Assembly (NCBI RefSeq): GCF_003550175.1
Contig: NZ_QXDF01000001.1
Location: 1,016,501-1,080,500, forward strand
Reading direction: 5' to 3'
Source: Dichotomicrobium thermohalophilum
Lineage (GTDB): Bacteria > Pseudomonadota > Alphaproteobacteria > Rhizobiales > Rhodomicrobiaceae
Length of the DNA: 64,000 nt
The position numbers and the translations under genes are program-made. Shown here in pieces: positions 38,201 to 45,989 of this stretch (positions are counted from its first letter, which is position 1; every line of letters begins with the position of its first letter). The notes beneath the pieces are model-generated. The model was given only the letters and a program-made list of their open reading frames with translations, was not told where the DNA came from and did no database searches.

Positions 38201-38783
38201 ATCCGCACGTCAGCCGGCACCGCCGGAACCACAGGACGACGAGACCGCCGCGAAACCGGCCGGTGAATGGTCGCTGGGTGATCTGCTGGCGCGGGCGTCC
38301 GAGGCGGAGGAAGACGACGCGCTTTCATTCGATAATGATGGGTTCGGCGCGGATGAGCGCTTCGGCGGCGACGATCAATCCTACGGCCGGCCGCCGCAGA
38401 TGGCGCCAGACCCGGCGCCGCGCCAGGAAAAACCTGCCCCGGAGGCTGATCGCGCCGACTTCAACATGAAGGACATTGCCGACGCCGTGGATCAGGACAC
38501 CGTTGTCGAAGTCTGGAAGCGGTACCACCGCGGCGATCGGAGCGTCATAAGCCGCGACGTTTACAACCGCCAGGGGCAGTCGACCTTTGACCAGGTGCAG
38601 CGGCGCTATCGCAACGACTCGGCGTTCCGGCACATCGCGGACCGCTACATGGCGGATTTCGAGAAGGTGCTGAAAGACGCCAGCCAGGCCGGGCAGGACA
38701 GCAAGGCGTTGCAGAACTATCTCGTCTCGGAAACAGGCAAGATCTATCTGATGCTCGCGCACGCCAGCGGGCGGCTCGATTAA
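35214..38783 (+). CDS. Large membrane-anchored coiled-coil protein (GPR/TipN-like, apolipoprotein-type repeats)
   Basis: The 1189-residue protein has four parts. A Ser/Ala/Pro-rich disordered N-terminus (1-180) is followed by two transmembrane helices (about 193-216 and 232-260). A very long apolipoprotein A1/E-like coiled coil (about 265-860) is rich in A, E, S, Q and R, with repeated 11-residue texture such as SRQSGTIRDTL and LSEKTKALDSSL. A disordered acidic linker leads to a compact C-terminal domain (about 1085-1189, DAVDQDTVVEVWKRYHRGD). This layout resembles the growth-pole ring protein GPR/RgsE of rhizobia and TipN of Caulobacter, which organise the cell pole. No sequence identity could be computed, so the role is inferred. 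Confidence 0.75.
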   Translation: MAQNPSKSHGSGGSAAKAGGFKSSGKLSGAQAAQKQDAGQGSSAAETPSAPPPHATAPGTGASASAAAKKSEAAPAQDTPAAKGGAAPGRAKSDSSGNAKSDSSTESKSAKTISMPSRRAQRSSADERGASQNASSESSRAAAGQSARDARNQAPARRNAASAARAPVPANDDMPSIGGLVYALQQKPSRSPFMVAGIASVVWAILGTVVGVSMLSKYGGEINGFVDFFASPVMLGTVAGTVVPIAMFWFLAYLIWRAQELRMMSSAMTEVAVRLAEPDKMAEQSVASLGQTVRRQVAAMNDAISRALGRAGELEALVHNEVTALERSYSENEHRIRSLINELASEREALANNSARVSEALRGIGGDVRREIAAASEEATQSLAQATNSLSDQITARAQKITTAVTEAGDAVDAKLAERGAQVNEQLTKHSAKTVDNIHQQSLQVTTAIQQASDRASAAISAKSNSLVHSVMSMSERVAQEIPALLDRLGGEQQRLNSIISDATTNLSALENALSEKTKALDSSLNDKTKVLQGVLAEHSQAIDSSLSERTRALEALLGQRAKEFHNTIGAGTKQIEDSIVSRAQALEEALSRQSGTIRDTLDQHAQTMEQSLSRQAAYIERSVGQSSENIERAVSELAERTGASSEALEAQAETLRQMSSGMLNQIQSLTKRFEEQGATIMKSAKALEVSNTKVDSVMEQRQAQLGKLIESIGKRASELDKMMHNYSSMLEESLSRAENRARNVTEMLAQDSAEKSQSAVREIEKLRSETQAQTFEAIEELKSRFSALSEQIGEQLNTLTSRFSETSETVKDTTRRASMDLETTNSELRRQAKAIPETTRESATAMRKALQDQLAALDSLSDIANRHRYSAAVSRSEEQAPRSGGERPAPVRKDSGDYRSAPAQPPAARQRGREDDAWPTQRSASAQLPKRRTWDEEATQGGRRNRPGSRPDDDFSALTAGLIERLEGKPRQQRDMDERFGAEEEVSARETRDSGSARQPAPPEPQDDETAAKPAGEWSLGDLLARASEAEEDDALSFDNDGFGADERFGGDDQSYGRPPQMAPDPAPRQEKPAPEADRADFNMKDIADAVDQDTVVEVWKRYHRGDRSVISRDVYNRQGQSTFDQVQRRYRNDSAFRHIADRYMADFEKVLKDASQAGQDSKALQNYLVSETGKIYLMLAHASGRLD

Positions 38784-38808
38784 GTCCAGCCTCCGGCTGT
38801 AAGGCGCT

Positions 38809-39816
38809 TTAGCGGATGGGCGGGGCCGAAAGAAGCCCGCCCTCGCGCCATAGTCGGTTCAACCGGCGCTCACCGTCGAGGGGACTGTCTTCGCCAAGAT
38901 TGCGCGCGAACAGTTCGCCGTAATTCCCGACCATTGCAATGATGTTGTAGGCCCACTGCGGATCGAGGCCGAGCGGCCTGCTGTCCCCGTCGGCGCCCAC
39001 GAAGCCTCTGGCCAGAGGGCTGCTAGAGGTCGCGGAATCTTCGACATTATCCGAGTTGAGCGACAACGTCTCCGCAGCGATAAGGGCGAACAGCGTCCAG
39101 CGCACGATGTCCGCCCATTGCGGGTCTCCTTCACGCAGCGCCGGGCTGAGCGGCTCGATGCCAACCACGTCGCTCAGGATGAGGTGGGCGTCCGCTCGGT
39201 CGAGCCGTTGCCTCTGCGGATCCAGACTTGCGAGGTCGTCAGCGTACACGTCGCAGCGGCCTGCCTCGTAGGCCTGCAACGCGTCGGGCGCGTTCGCGAA
39301 GGAAACGAGCGTATGGGGCATGTTGTTGCGTCGGAAATAATCGGCGACATACAGCGCAGCGGGCCCGCCTTCTGTCACGCAGATGTCCGCGCCGGACAAC
39401 TCCAGCGCGGTGGCCACGCCCAGACGACGCGGCACCATCAGGCCGTACGACGCATAATAAAGCGCACCGACCAAGCGTACACCCGCCTCGATATCGCGGC
39501 TAAAAGTCCAGGCATGGGGCGACGCGAGAATGTCGATTTCGCCAGCGCGTAGCGCTTCGAACGGCGCGTCCCGTTCGATCGGCACGAAAGCGACCCTCGT
39601 CGGATCAGCGAACACGGCGGCCGCGACCGCTCGGCAGAAATCGGGGAAAAGCCCTGTCCAGTTGCCTGCGCCATCCGATTCAGAAAGCCCTGGCCCGTCC
39701 GCGCTCACACCGCAGGTGACCGCGCCCCTGTCACGCACCTTGTCAAGCGTTCCCGCCTGCGCTGCGCCGATCCCGAGCACGAGCGCCATCACAAGCCATG
39801 CGAGCCGTGCCACCAC
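38809..39816 (-). CDS. General L-amino-acid-type (AapJ-like) periplasmic binding protein
   Basis: The 335-residue product opens with a signal peptide (ARLAWLVMALVLGIGAAQAG). The SBP_bac_3 fold has TLDKVRDRGAVTCGV, GLFPDFCRAVAAAVFADPTRVAFVPI and ERDAPFEALRAGEIDILASP. The C-terminus WAYNIIAMVGNYGELFARNLG...APPIR matches AapJ of the Aap/Bzt amino-acid ABC transporters. GTG 39816 is chosen because AGAGGCGG lies seven bases upstream; the longer open frame overlaps the divergent metC. No permease or ATPase gene is adjacent, so it is an orphan component. Confidence 0.85.
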   Translation of the reverse strand: MVARLAWLVMALVLGIGAAQAGTLDKVRDRGAVTCGVSADGPGLSESDGAGNWTGLFPDFCRAVAAAVFADPTRVAFVPIERDAPFEALRAGEIDILASPHAWTFSRDIEAGVRLVGALYYASYGLMVPRRLGVATALELSGADICVTEGGPAALYVADYFRRNNMPHTLVSFANAPDALQAYEAGRCDVYADDLASLDPQRQRLDRADAHLILSDVVGIEPLSPALREGDPQWADIVRWTLFALIAAETLSLNSDNVEDSATSSSPLARGFVGADGDSRPLGLDPQWAYNIIAMVGNYGELFARNLGEDSPLDGERRLNRLWREGGLLSAPPIR

Positions 39817-40021
39817 TTTACCGCCTCTTGTCGGATTGGTGAGAAGACCGCGCCGACCGGCGCCCGCTCTGAATAACGGCTCGGCGCCGCTCTCCGCAAT
39901 GGCAAATACAGGTCGGCCCGGCGCGTTTCCAGCCGGCGCCACCGGATCGCCACGTTCCCCCGCGTCTTGACCGATGCGCTGCAGGCGGGCACACAAAACG
40001 CCAAGGATGCAAGGAGACGGC

Positions 40022-41218
40022 ATGGCTGAGGATCACGACGACGACGAAAACGGGCATGACGAGAGCGCGCTGACGCGTCTGGTGCATTCCGGGCGTGACG
40101 CCGGGGAACAGTTCGGCTTCGTCAATCCCCCGGTCGTGCGCGGCTCGACAGTACTGTTCCCCGATGTCGCCTCGCTGACATCCGGCGATGCGCGCTACAC
40201 CTACGGCCGGCACGGCTCGCCGACAATCCGGCTGCTGGAGGAGGCGCTGGCCGAGCTGGAAGGTGGCGCCTGTACGCGGCTCGCCCCGTCCGGATTGGCG
40301 GCGATTTCCGCGGCGCTGCTCGCATTCGTGGAGGCCGGCGACCACGTCCTCGTCACCGACAGCGTCTACCGGCCGACGCGGCGTTTCTGCGACCGTGTGC
40401 TCAAGCGGCTCGGTGTGGAGACCGAATACTATGACCCAGTGATCGGTAAAGGCATCGAAGCGCTGATGCGCGAGAACACGCGGCTGGTCTTCACCGAAAG
40501 CCCTGGCTCGCAGAGCTTCGAGATGCAGGACATCCCGGCGATCGCGGCTGCGGCGCATGAGCGCGGCGCGTGGGTGCTCACCGACAACACCTGGGCGACG
40601 CCGCTATACTTCAAGCCGTTCGACCACGGTGTTGATGTCTCGATCCAGGCGGCGACGAAATACATCGTCGGCCATTCCGACGCGATGCTCGGCGCCATGA
40701 CGGCGAACGCGCGCGCGGCTGACCGGGTCAAGGCGATCCATACCGATTTCGGCCTGTGTCCCGGGCCGGAGGACTGTTACCTCGCGCTGCGCGGGATGCG
40801 GACCATGGGCGTCCGGCTTGAGCGGCATCAGCAGGCGGGGCTGGAGATTGCGCGCTGGCTGTCCGGGCGGCCGGAGGTGTCGCGCGTGCTGCACCCCGGC
40901 TTGCCGGAGCATCCCGGCCACGCGATCTGGCAGCGCGACTATACCGGCGCGTCCGGTCTGTTCTCGGTGATCCTGCACCCAGCTTCGCGCGAGGCGGTCG
41001 CGGCAATGCTCGACGGTCTCAAGCTGTTTGGTCTCGGCTTTTCCTGGGGCGGGTTCGAAAGCCTCGTCGTGCCGTTCGATCCTTCGTCTTACCGCTCCGC
41101 GACGACCTGGAACCCCGAAGGTCCGGCGTTGCGCTTCCACATCGGGCTGGAGGACGTCGACGACCTCAAGAAGGATCTCGCCGCGGGCTTCGAACGGCTC
41201 AACGCATATCGCGGTTAA
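40022..41218 (+). CDS. metC: Cystathionine beta-lyase
   Basis: MetC cleaves cystathionine to homocysteine, pyruvate and ammonia for methionine synthesis. The 398-residue protein belongs to the Cys/Met metabolism PLP family. The PLP lysine is K213 in QAATKYIVGHSDAMLG. YTYGRHGSPTIRLLEEALAELEGG, SGLAAISAALLAFVEAGD and the C-terminal SWGGFESLVVPF are diagnostic of the lyase group. AAGGAGACGG precedes ATG 40022, which settles the start over an ATG 48 bases upstream. The first 15 residues are unusually acidic (AEDHDDDENGHDE). Confidence 0.95.
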   Translation: MAEDHDDDENGHDESALTRLVHSGRDAGEQFGFVNPPVVRGSTVLFPDVASLTSGDARYTYGRHGSPTIRLLEEALAELEGGACTRLAPSGLAAISAALLAFVEAGDHVLVTDSVYRPTRRFCDRVLKRLGVETEYYDPVIGKGIEALMRENTRLVFTESPGSQSFEMQDIPAIAAAAHERGAWVLTDNTWATPLYFKPFDHGVDVSIQAATKYIVGHSDAMLGAMTANARAADRVKAIHTDFGLCPGPEDCYLALRGMRTMGVRLERHQQAGLEIARWLSGRPEVSRVLHPGLPEHPGHAIWQRDYTGASGLFSVILHPASREAVAAMLDGLKLFGLGFSWGGFESLVVPFDPSSYRSATTWNPEGPALRFHIGLEDVDDLKKDLAAGFERLNAYRG

Positions 41219-41277
41219 GAAAATGGCACCGCAGTTCCGTTATTCCTGAGCCGGTCTGCAACCAGTGAGGGACCGGC

Positions 41278-41559
41278 ATGAGACTTTTTGATCCTGCCAA
41301 CCGCACGCGCACGCCGCGCCACGCTCGCATCTGGGCGGTATGGGAAATCCTCTACACCGTGGTGGACTTCGCCGCGGCCTTCCTGTTCATCATCGGCTCG
41401 GTGTTCTTCTTCTACGCGAGCCTGACCTACACGGGCACCTGGATGTTTCTCATCGGCTCCATCTGTTTCGCTTTGAAACCGACCATCCGGCTGGTAAGGG
41501 AGTTGCAGTATCTCGCTATTGGCGATGTCGATGATGTGGCTGCGCGCCTGAGGGAGTAA
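41278..41559 (+). CDS. YrhK-family small membrane protein
   Basis: The 93-residue product has two hydrophobic helices: VDFAAAFLFIIGSVFFFYASL (about residues 28-48) and TGTWMFLIGSICFALKPTIRL (about 51-72). These, with the R-H-A-R-x-W-A-V-W-E lead, match the YrhK domain family. No function is established. GAGGGACCGGC lies just before the ATG. It lies between metC and the NnrU-family gene on the same strand. Confidence 0.8.
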   Translation: MRLFDPANRTRTPRHARIWAVWEILYTVVDFAAAFLFIIGSVFFFYASLTYTGTWMFLIGSICFALKPTIRLVRELQYLAIGDVDDVAARLRE

Positions 41560-41628
41560 GCGCGATCCGGAGAAGCCTGTCCCGGACGCGATTCGGGATG
41601 GGAGCCGGTTTTCGGATAAATCGCGCGC
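41560..41628. repeat. Short palindromic intergenic element
   Basis: GCGCGATCCGG at 41560-41570 and the tail ending TCGCGCGC at 41628 form imperfect inverted arms. Inside them GTCCCGGACGCGATTCGGGAT folds on itself (TCCCG with CGGGA). The texture matches the abundant GCGCGATCCGGA...-type palindromic units of rhizobial genomes. It lies in the 100-bp spacer between the YrhK and NnrU genes. Confidence 0.5.
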
Positions 41629-41659
41629 CTAAGGGACTAAAGCCGCTGGGGGGAGGACC

Positions 41660-42352
41660 ATGATCGAGCTTGCGGTCGCCGCGCTTGCCTTCGTCGGTTT
41701 TCACTTGGTACCGTCTTCGCCGCTCCGAGGCTGGGCGGTGAAGCGTTTTGGCGAACCGGTCTATCTGCTGGCCTTTTCGGTCATCTCCACTGTCACCCTT
41801 GTCTGGCTCGTGATCGCCTTTTATGACGTGCCACGCGGCGCGCAGCTCTGGTATCCCGGCCCGATCTGGGTCTGGGTTCAGGCGATATTGCTCCTCTTTG
41901 CCTTTGCGCTCATCGCGGGCGGGCTGGGGCGGCCCAACCCCTCGTCGGTGGGTCAGGGCAAGGCGGTTCAGCGCGTTGACGTCTCCAAGGGAATCTTCGC
42001 GGTCACGCGCCACCCGGTGATGTGGGGCATTGGTATCTGGGGCGTGACTCACATCATCTCCCAGCCGAGCTTGCGCGCGCTTCTGTTCTTCGGGGCGCTC
42101 ATTGTGGTGGCCCTGCTGGGCTCCTGGATGCAGGAACAGCGCAAGGCGCGGGAATTCGGGGAGGCCTGGGCGCGTTGGCGCGCGAAGACCTCATTCTGGC
42201 CGTTCGCAGCAATCATAGCCGGGCGTAACGAACTGAACCTCCGCGCGATCGGCTATCACCTGCTGGTCGCCGCGGTGCTGCTGTGGCTCGGCTTCCTCCA
42301 CGGACACGCCTGGCTGTTCGGCGTGAACGTTTTGCCCTATCTTGGCTTCTGA
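41660..42352 (+). CDS. NnrU-family membrane protein
   Basis: The 230-residue protein has six to seven helices and the NnrU pattern: [55 protein letters not shown] and [17 protein letters not shown]. NnrU is named from nitric oxide reductase clusters and is related to isoprenylcysteine methyltransferase-like NnrU/PEMT membrane proteins, but its reaction is unknown. No denitrification gene is nearby. GGGGGGAGGACC lies before the ATG. Confidence 0.85.
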   Translation: MIELAVAALAFVGFHLVPSSPLRGWAVKRFGEPVYLLAFSVISTVTLVWLVIAFYDVPRGAQLWYPGPIWVWVQAILLLFAFALIAGGLGRPNPSSVGQGKAVQRVDVSKGIFAVTRHPVMWGIGIWGVTHIISQPSLRALLFFGALIVVALLGSWMQEQRKAREFGEAWARWRAKTSFWPFAAIIAGRNELNLRAIGYHLLVAAVLLWLGFLHGHAWLFGVNVLPYLGF

Positions 42353-42440
42353 AGACCAAGCCACCGCCGCGCTCATCCCGCCGCGGATGCCGCGCGTATC
42401 CGATATTGACCAATCACCCGGCAGTGTTAGATCACCCAGT

Positions 42441-44330
42441 ATGACCGAGACCACGACGAAGCCCGCCAAGGCCAAAGGCAAGGATGCCAAGGCCAGCAAG
42501 AGTGCTGAGCCCGCCACGCCGCCGGGCGCGACACCGCTGGAGCGCATTCGCAACTTCTCCATCATCGCGCATATCGACCACGGCAAGTCCACGCTCGCCG
42601 ACCGGTTGATTCAGATGTGCGGTGGCCTGACCGAGCGCGAGATGCGCGAGCAGGTGCTCGACTCCATGGACCTTGAGCGCGAGCGCGGCATCACCATCAA
42701 GGCGCAGACCGTGCGGCTGGAATACGCCGCGCCGGACGGCCAGACCTATCAGATCAACCTGATGGACACGCCGGGCCACGTGGATTTCTCCTATGAGGTC
42801 AGCCGCTCGCTGAAGGCGTGCGAGGGCGCGCTGCTGGTCGTGGACGCCAGCCAGGGCGTGGAGGCGCAGACGCTGGCGAACGTCTACCAGGCGCTGGATA
42901 ACGACCTCGAAATCATCCCCGTCCTGAACAAGATCGACCTGCCGGCCGCCGAGCCGGAGCGGGTGCGCGCGCAGATCGAGGATGTGATCGGGCTGGAGGC
43001 GCATGACGCGCTGGAAATCTCGGCGAAAACCGGGCTGGGTGTGTCAGACGTGCTGGATGCGATCATTCACCGGCTGCCGCCGCCCGAGGGCGACGATCAG
43101 GCGCCGCTCAAGGCGCTGCTGGTGGATAGCTGGTATGACACCTATCTCGGCGTCGTCGTGCTGCTGCGCGTGTTCGATGGACGGATCAAGAAAGGCCAGC
43201 GCATCCGCTTCATGTCGAACGGCGCGGTCTACACGGTCGACCGGGTGGGCATTTTCCGTCCCGGCAAACAGACGGTGGATGAACTGGCAGCGGGCGAGAT
43301 TGGCTTCCTCACCGCCTCGATCAAGGAGGTGGCGGAAACCAATGTCGGCGACACGATCACCGACGACAAGCGCCCCTGCGACAAGCCGCTGACCGGCTAC
43401 AAGGAGAGCCAGCCGGTGGTGTTCTGCGGGCTGTTCCCGGTGGACTCCTCGCAGTTCGAGCAGCTACGCGAGGCGGTCGGGCGGCTGCGGCTCAACGACG
43501 CCAGCTTCCAGTTCGAGATGGAGAACTCCGCCGCGCTGGGCTTCGGCTTCCGCTGTGGCTTCCTCGGCCTGCTGCACCTGGAGATCATCCGCGAGCGGAT
43601 CGAGCGCGAATTCGGCATCGAGCTGATCACGACCGCGCCGAGCGTGGTCTATCACCTGTACATGACGAACGGCGAGATGCGCGAGCTGCACAACCCCGCG
43701 GACATGCCCGACCCGGTGCATGTCGACCACGTCGAAGAGCCCTGGATCGAGGCGACCATCCTTGTGCCGGACGACTATCTTGGCGCGGTGCTCAAGCTGT
43801 GTGAGGACCGCCGCGGGCGGCAGAAGACGCTGACCTATGCCGGCAACCGGGCGATGGTGGTGTATGAGCTGCCGCTGAACGAGGTGGTGTTCGACTTCTA
43901 CGACCGGCTGAAGTCGGTCACGCGCGGCTATGCCTCCTTCGACTACAACTGGATTGGCTATGAAACGGGCGAGCTGGTCAAGATGTCGATACTGGTGAAC
44001 GAGGAGCCGGTCGACGCGCTGGCGATGATCGTGCACCGCAGCCGGGCGGAACTGCGCGGGCGCGCGATGTGCGAGAAGCTCAAGGAGCTGATCCCGCGGC
44101 ACATGTTCAAGATCCCGGTACAGGCGGCGATCGGCGGGCGGGTGATCGCGCGCGAGACCATCGCGGCGATGCGCAAGGACGTGACGGCGAAGTGCTACGG
44201 CGGCGACGTGACGCGCAAGCGCAAGCTGCTGGAGAAGCAGAAGGCCGGCAAGAAGAAGATGCGCCAGTTCGGCAAGGTGGAGATCCCGCAGGACGCGTTC
44301 ATCGCCGCGCTGAAGATGGACGGGGATTAG
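42441..44330 (+). CDS. lepA: Elongation factor 4 (LepA)
   Basis: LepA is a ribosome-dependent GTPase acting on stalled or mis-translocated ribosomes and in 30S biogenesis. The 629-residue product has a 30-residue Lys/Ala-rich extension before [21 protein letters not shown] (G1). RGITIKAQT (G2), DTPGHVDF (G3) and [13 protein letters not shown] (G4) follow. The C-terminus carries the LepA-specific domain with [27 protein letters not shown] 42441 is preferred; an upstream in-frame ATG overlaps the NnrU gene and adds 33 odd residues. No lepB follows. Confidence 0.95.
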   Translation: MTETTTKPAKAKGKDAKASKSAEPATPPGATPLERIRNFSIIAHIDHGKSTLADRLIQMCGGLTEREMREQVLDSMDLERERGITIKAQTVRLEYAAPDGQTYQINLMDTPGHVDFSYEVSRSLKACEGALLVVDASQGVEAQTLANVYQALDNDLEIIPVLNKIDLPAAEPERVRAQIEDVIGLEAHDALEISAKTGLGVSDVLDAIIHRLPPPEGDDQAPLKALLVDSWYDTYLGVVVLLRVFDGRIKKGQRIRFMSNGAVYTVDRVGIFRPGKQTVDELAAGEIGFLTASIKEVAETNVGDTITDDKRPCDKPLTGYKESQPVVFCGLFPVDSSQFEQLREAVGRLRLNDASFQFEMENSAALGFGFRCGFLGLLHLEIIRERIEREFGIELITTAPSVVYHLYMTNGEMRELHNPADMPDPVHVDHVEEPWIEATILVPDDYLGAVLKLCEDRRGRQKTLTYAGNRAMVVYELPLNEVVFDFYDRLKSVTRGYASFDYNWIGYETGELVKMSILVNEEPVDALAMIVHRSRAELRGRAMCEKLKELIPRHMFKIPVQAAIGGRVIARETIAAMRKDVTAKCYGGDVTRKRKLLEKQKAGKKKMRQFGKVEIPQDAFIAALKMDGD

Positions 44331-44455
44331 ACAATTCAATCAAACTATTATATTCCCTCGAACAGGAATGTCTGCGAATAAGTTTAGGCTGGCGATCTTA
44401 CGTAGACTTTCTCGTTAACAATAGCAGAAAAACCTAAAACGCACTGTTAGAAACG

Positions 44456-45940
44456 ATGCCTCGTAGTGAAATTCGGGATAGCGTAGTTAATCAACTACTT
44501 GAGAAAGCGGCCAATCAGAACTACAAACAGTACCTTCCGAAAATGGAGCTGGTAAAGATTCGCGGCTTCGAGAGCGAACCGGTTTCTTTTGATTTTCCAG
44601 TTACTGCGTTAATTGGTCCCAACGGAGGGGGGAAGACCACAATTCTGGGCGCCGCTGGATGTGCCTATAAATCCGTATCTCCAAGAAGATTTTTTGCAAA
44701 GAGCGGCATATACGACGAAAGCATGCAGGATTGGGAAATACAATATGATATAATCGACCGAGAAATTAACCCAAAAGGCGTATTCGGGCGTACCGCGAAT
44801 TTCAGAAACCTTCGATGGAATCGGGATGCGCCAGATAGACCAGTATTGATATTTGGCGTTAGTCGTACTGTTCCGGCTAACGAAAAAAGCGAGTTGGCAA
44901 AATGCGCTAGGGGGAGCTTTAGCGTCCCAAAAGAAAGAGTTCTTGACTTTCCAGGAGAGGTTAGCTCGCAAGTTTCTCGAATACTAGGTAAGGATGTATC
45001 GAGCTTTCAACGATTGCTCATTGATGATGACGGTAAGGTCGTACTTCTGACGGGTAAAACCGAAGACGGGCATCAATATTCCGAATTCCATTTCGGTGCT
45101 GGCGAATCTAGCATCATGCGTATGATCGCGGAAATTGAGTCGGCCGAAGATAATAGTTTGATATTGATAGAGGAAATTGAGAACGGACTTCATCCGGTGG
45201 CAACGCAAAGGATGGTTGAGTATCTGATTGACGTAGCAGAAAGGAAGAAAACGCAGACAATATTTACTACTCACTCTGATGATGCATTGAGGTCGCTCCC
45301 TGATAAAGCTATTTGGGTGGCGCAAAATAATCGAGCCTTTCAAGGTAAGCTTGAGGTGGGTTCCCTTAGGGCGATCACGGGGCAGGTGGAAGCGCGTCTG
45401 GTCATTTTCGTTGAAGATAATTTCGCCAAGATATGGGTCGAAAGCATGCTCAGAGAGCTCGAGAATTTCGACATGGGAGAGGTTGAGACGCACGCAATGG
45501 AAGGAGATGGAATGGCTGTCTCCATCAACCACTACCATAACAAAAATCCATCTGTTCGCATGCCTTCCATCTGCTTTGTAGACGGAGATTCCCAGTACGG
45601 AGAAGATCCGGAAAATCACGTGTACAAACTACCAGGCGAAATGCCGGAGTCCTATGTCTTTGACGAAGTGATGTCGATGGAAAATGTTATTGGAGGGAAG
45701 CTATCGGTGGCTCTTCTTCAAGGATACGAAGATCACGACAAAGTCATGAGACTCTGCAGAGATATACGTCGAGACAACAGAGATGCGCACTTACTTTATG
45801 CGCAGTTGGGCGAAAAACTTGGATTTGTACCAGAAGTGACTGTGGCACATGCTTTTTGTTCAATCTGGGCGCAAAGTAATGTTGATACGGTTCGCACCAT
45901 TTTAGAGCCGGTGGTGCATGTGATGAGCACTACGGGATGA
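44456..45940 (+). CDS. ATPase-Toprim (OLD-family-like) nuclease, AT-rich accessory gene
   Basis: The 494-residue product starts with an ABC/SMC-type AAA ATPase. Walker A is GPNGGGKTT (about residues 54-62), a signature-like FGAGESSIMRMI follows, Walker B is LILIEEIENGLHP (about 234-246) and the switch is IFTTHSDDALRSLP. A Toprim-like domain with E320 (VIFVEDNFAK), D376 and D378 (CFVDGDSQ) follows. ATPase plus Toprim is the plan of OLD-family nucleases, many of which act in phage defence. Base composition falls to roughly 45% GC with codons unlike the neighbours, so it looks horizontally acquired. It is solitary between lepA and ettA. Which OLD subclass it belongs to is not resolved. Confidence 0.82.
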   Translation: MPRSEIRDSVVNQLLEKAANQNYKQYLPKMELVKIRGFESEPVSFDFPVTALIGPNGGGKTTILGAAGCAYKSVSPRRFFAKSGIYDESMQDWEIQYDIIDREINPKGVFGRTANFRNLRWNRDAPDRPVLIFGVSRTVPANEKSELAKCARGSFSVPKERVLDFPGEVSSQVSRILGKDVSSFQRLLIDDDGKVVLLTGKTEDGHQYSEFHFGAGESSIMRMIAEIESAEDNSLILIEEIENGLHPVATQRMVEYLIDVAERKKTQTIFTTHSDDALRSLPDKAIWVAQNNRAFQGKLEVGSLRAITGQVEARLVIFVEDNFAKIWVESMLRELENFDMGEVETHAMEGDGMAVSINHYHNKNPSVRMPSICFVDGDSQYGEDPENHVYKLPGEMPESYVFDEVMSMENVIGGKLSVALLQGYEDHDKVMRLCRDIRRDNRDAHLLYAQLGEKLGFVPEVTVAHAFCSIWAQSNVDTVRTILEPVVHVMSTTG

Positions 45941-45966
45941 ACGGTAACCGTCCTAGCCGATTGACT

Positions 45967-45985
45967 GAGACGAGTGGAGCGTCTC
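45967..45985. terminator. Short hairpin between the ATPase-Toprim gene and ettA
   Basis: GAGACG (45967-45972) pairs with CGTCTC (45980-45985) around a 7-nt loop, in the 49-bp gap between two convergent genes. No T-run follows on either side, so termination strength is uncertain. Confidence 0.4.
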
Positions 45986-45989
45986 GCCC

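Noticed and set aside
44368-44418. 16-codon frame before the ATPase-Toprim gene
   Set aside because: It is too short to judge and its ribosome site is poorly spaced. A leader peptide is possible but unsupported.
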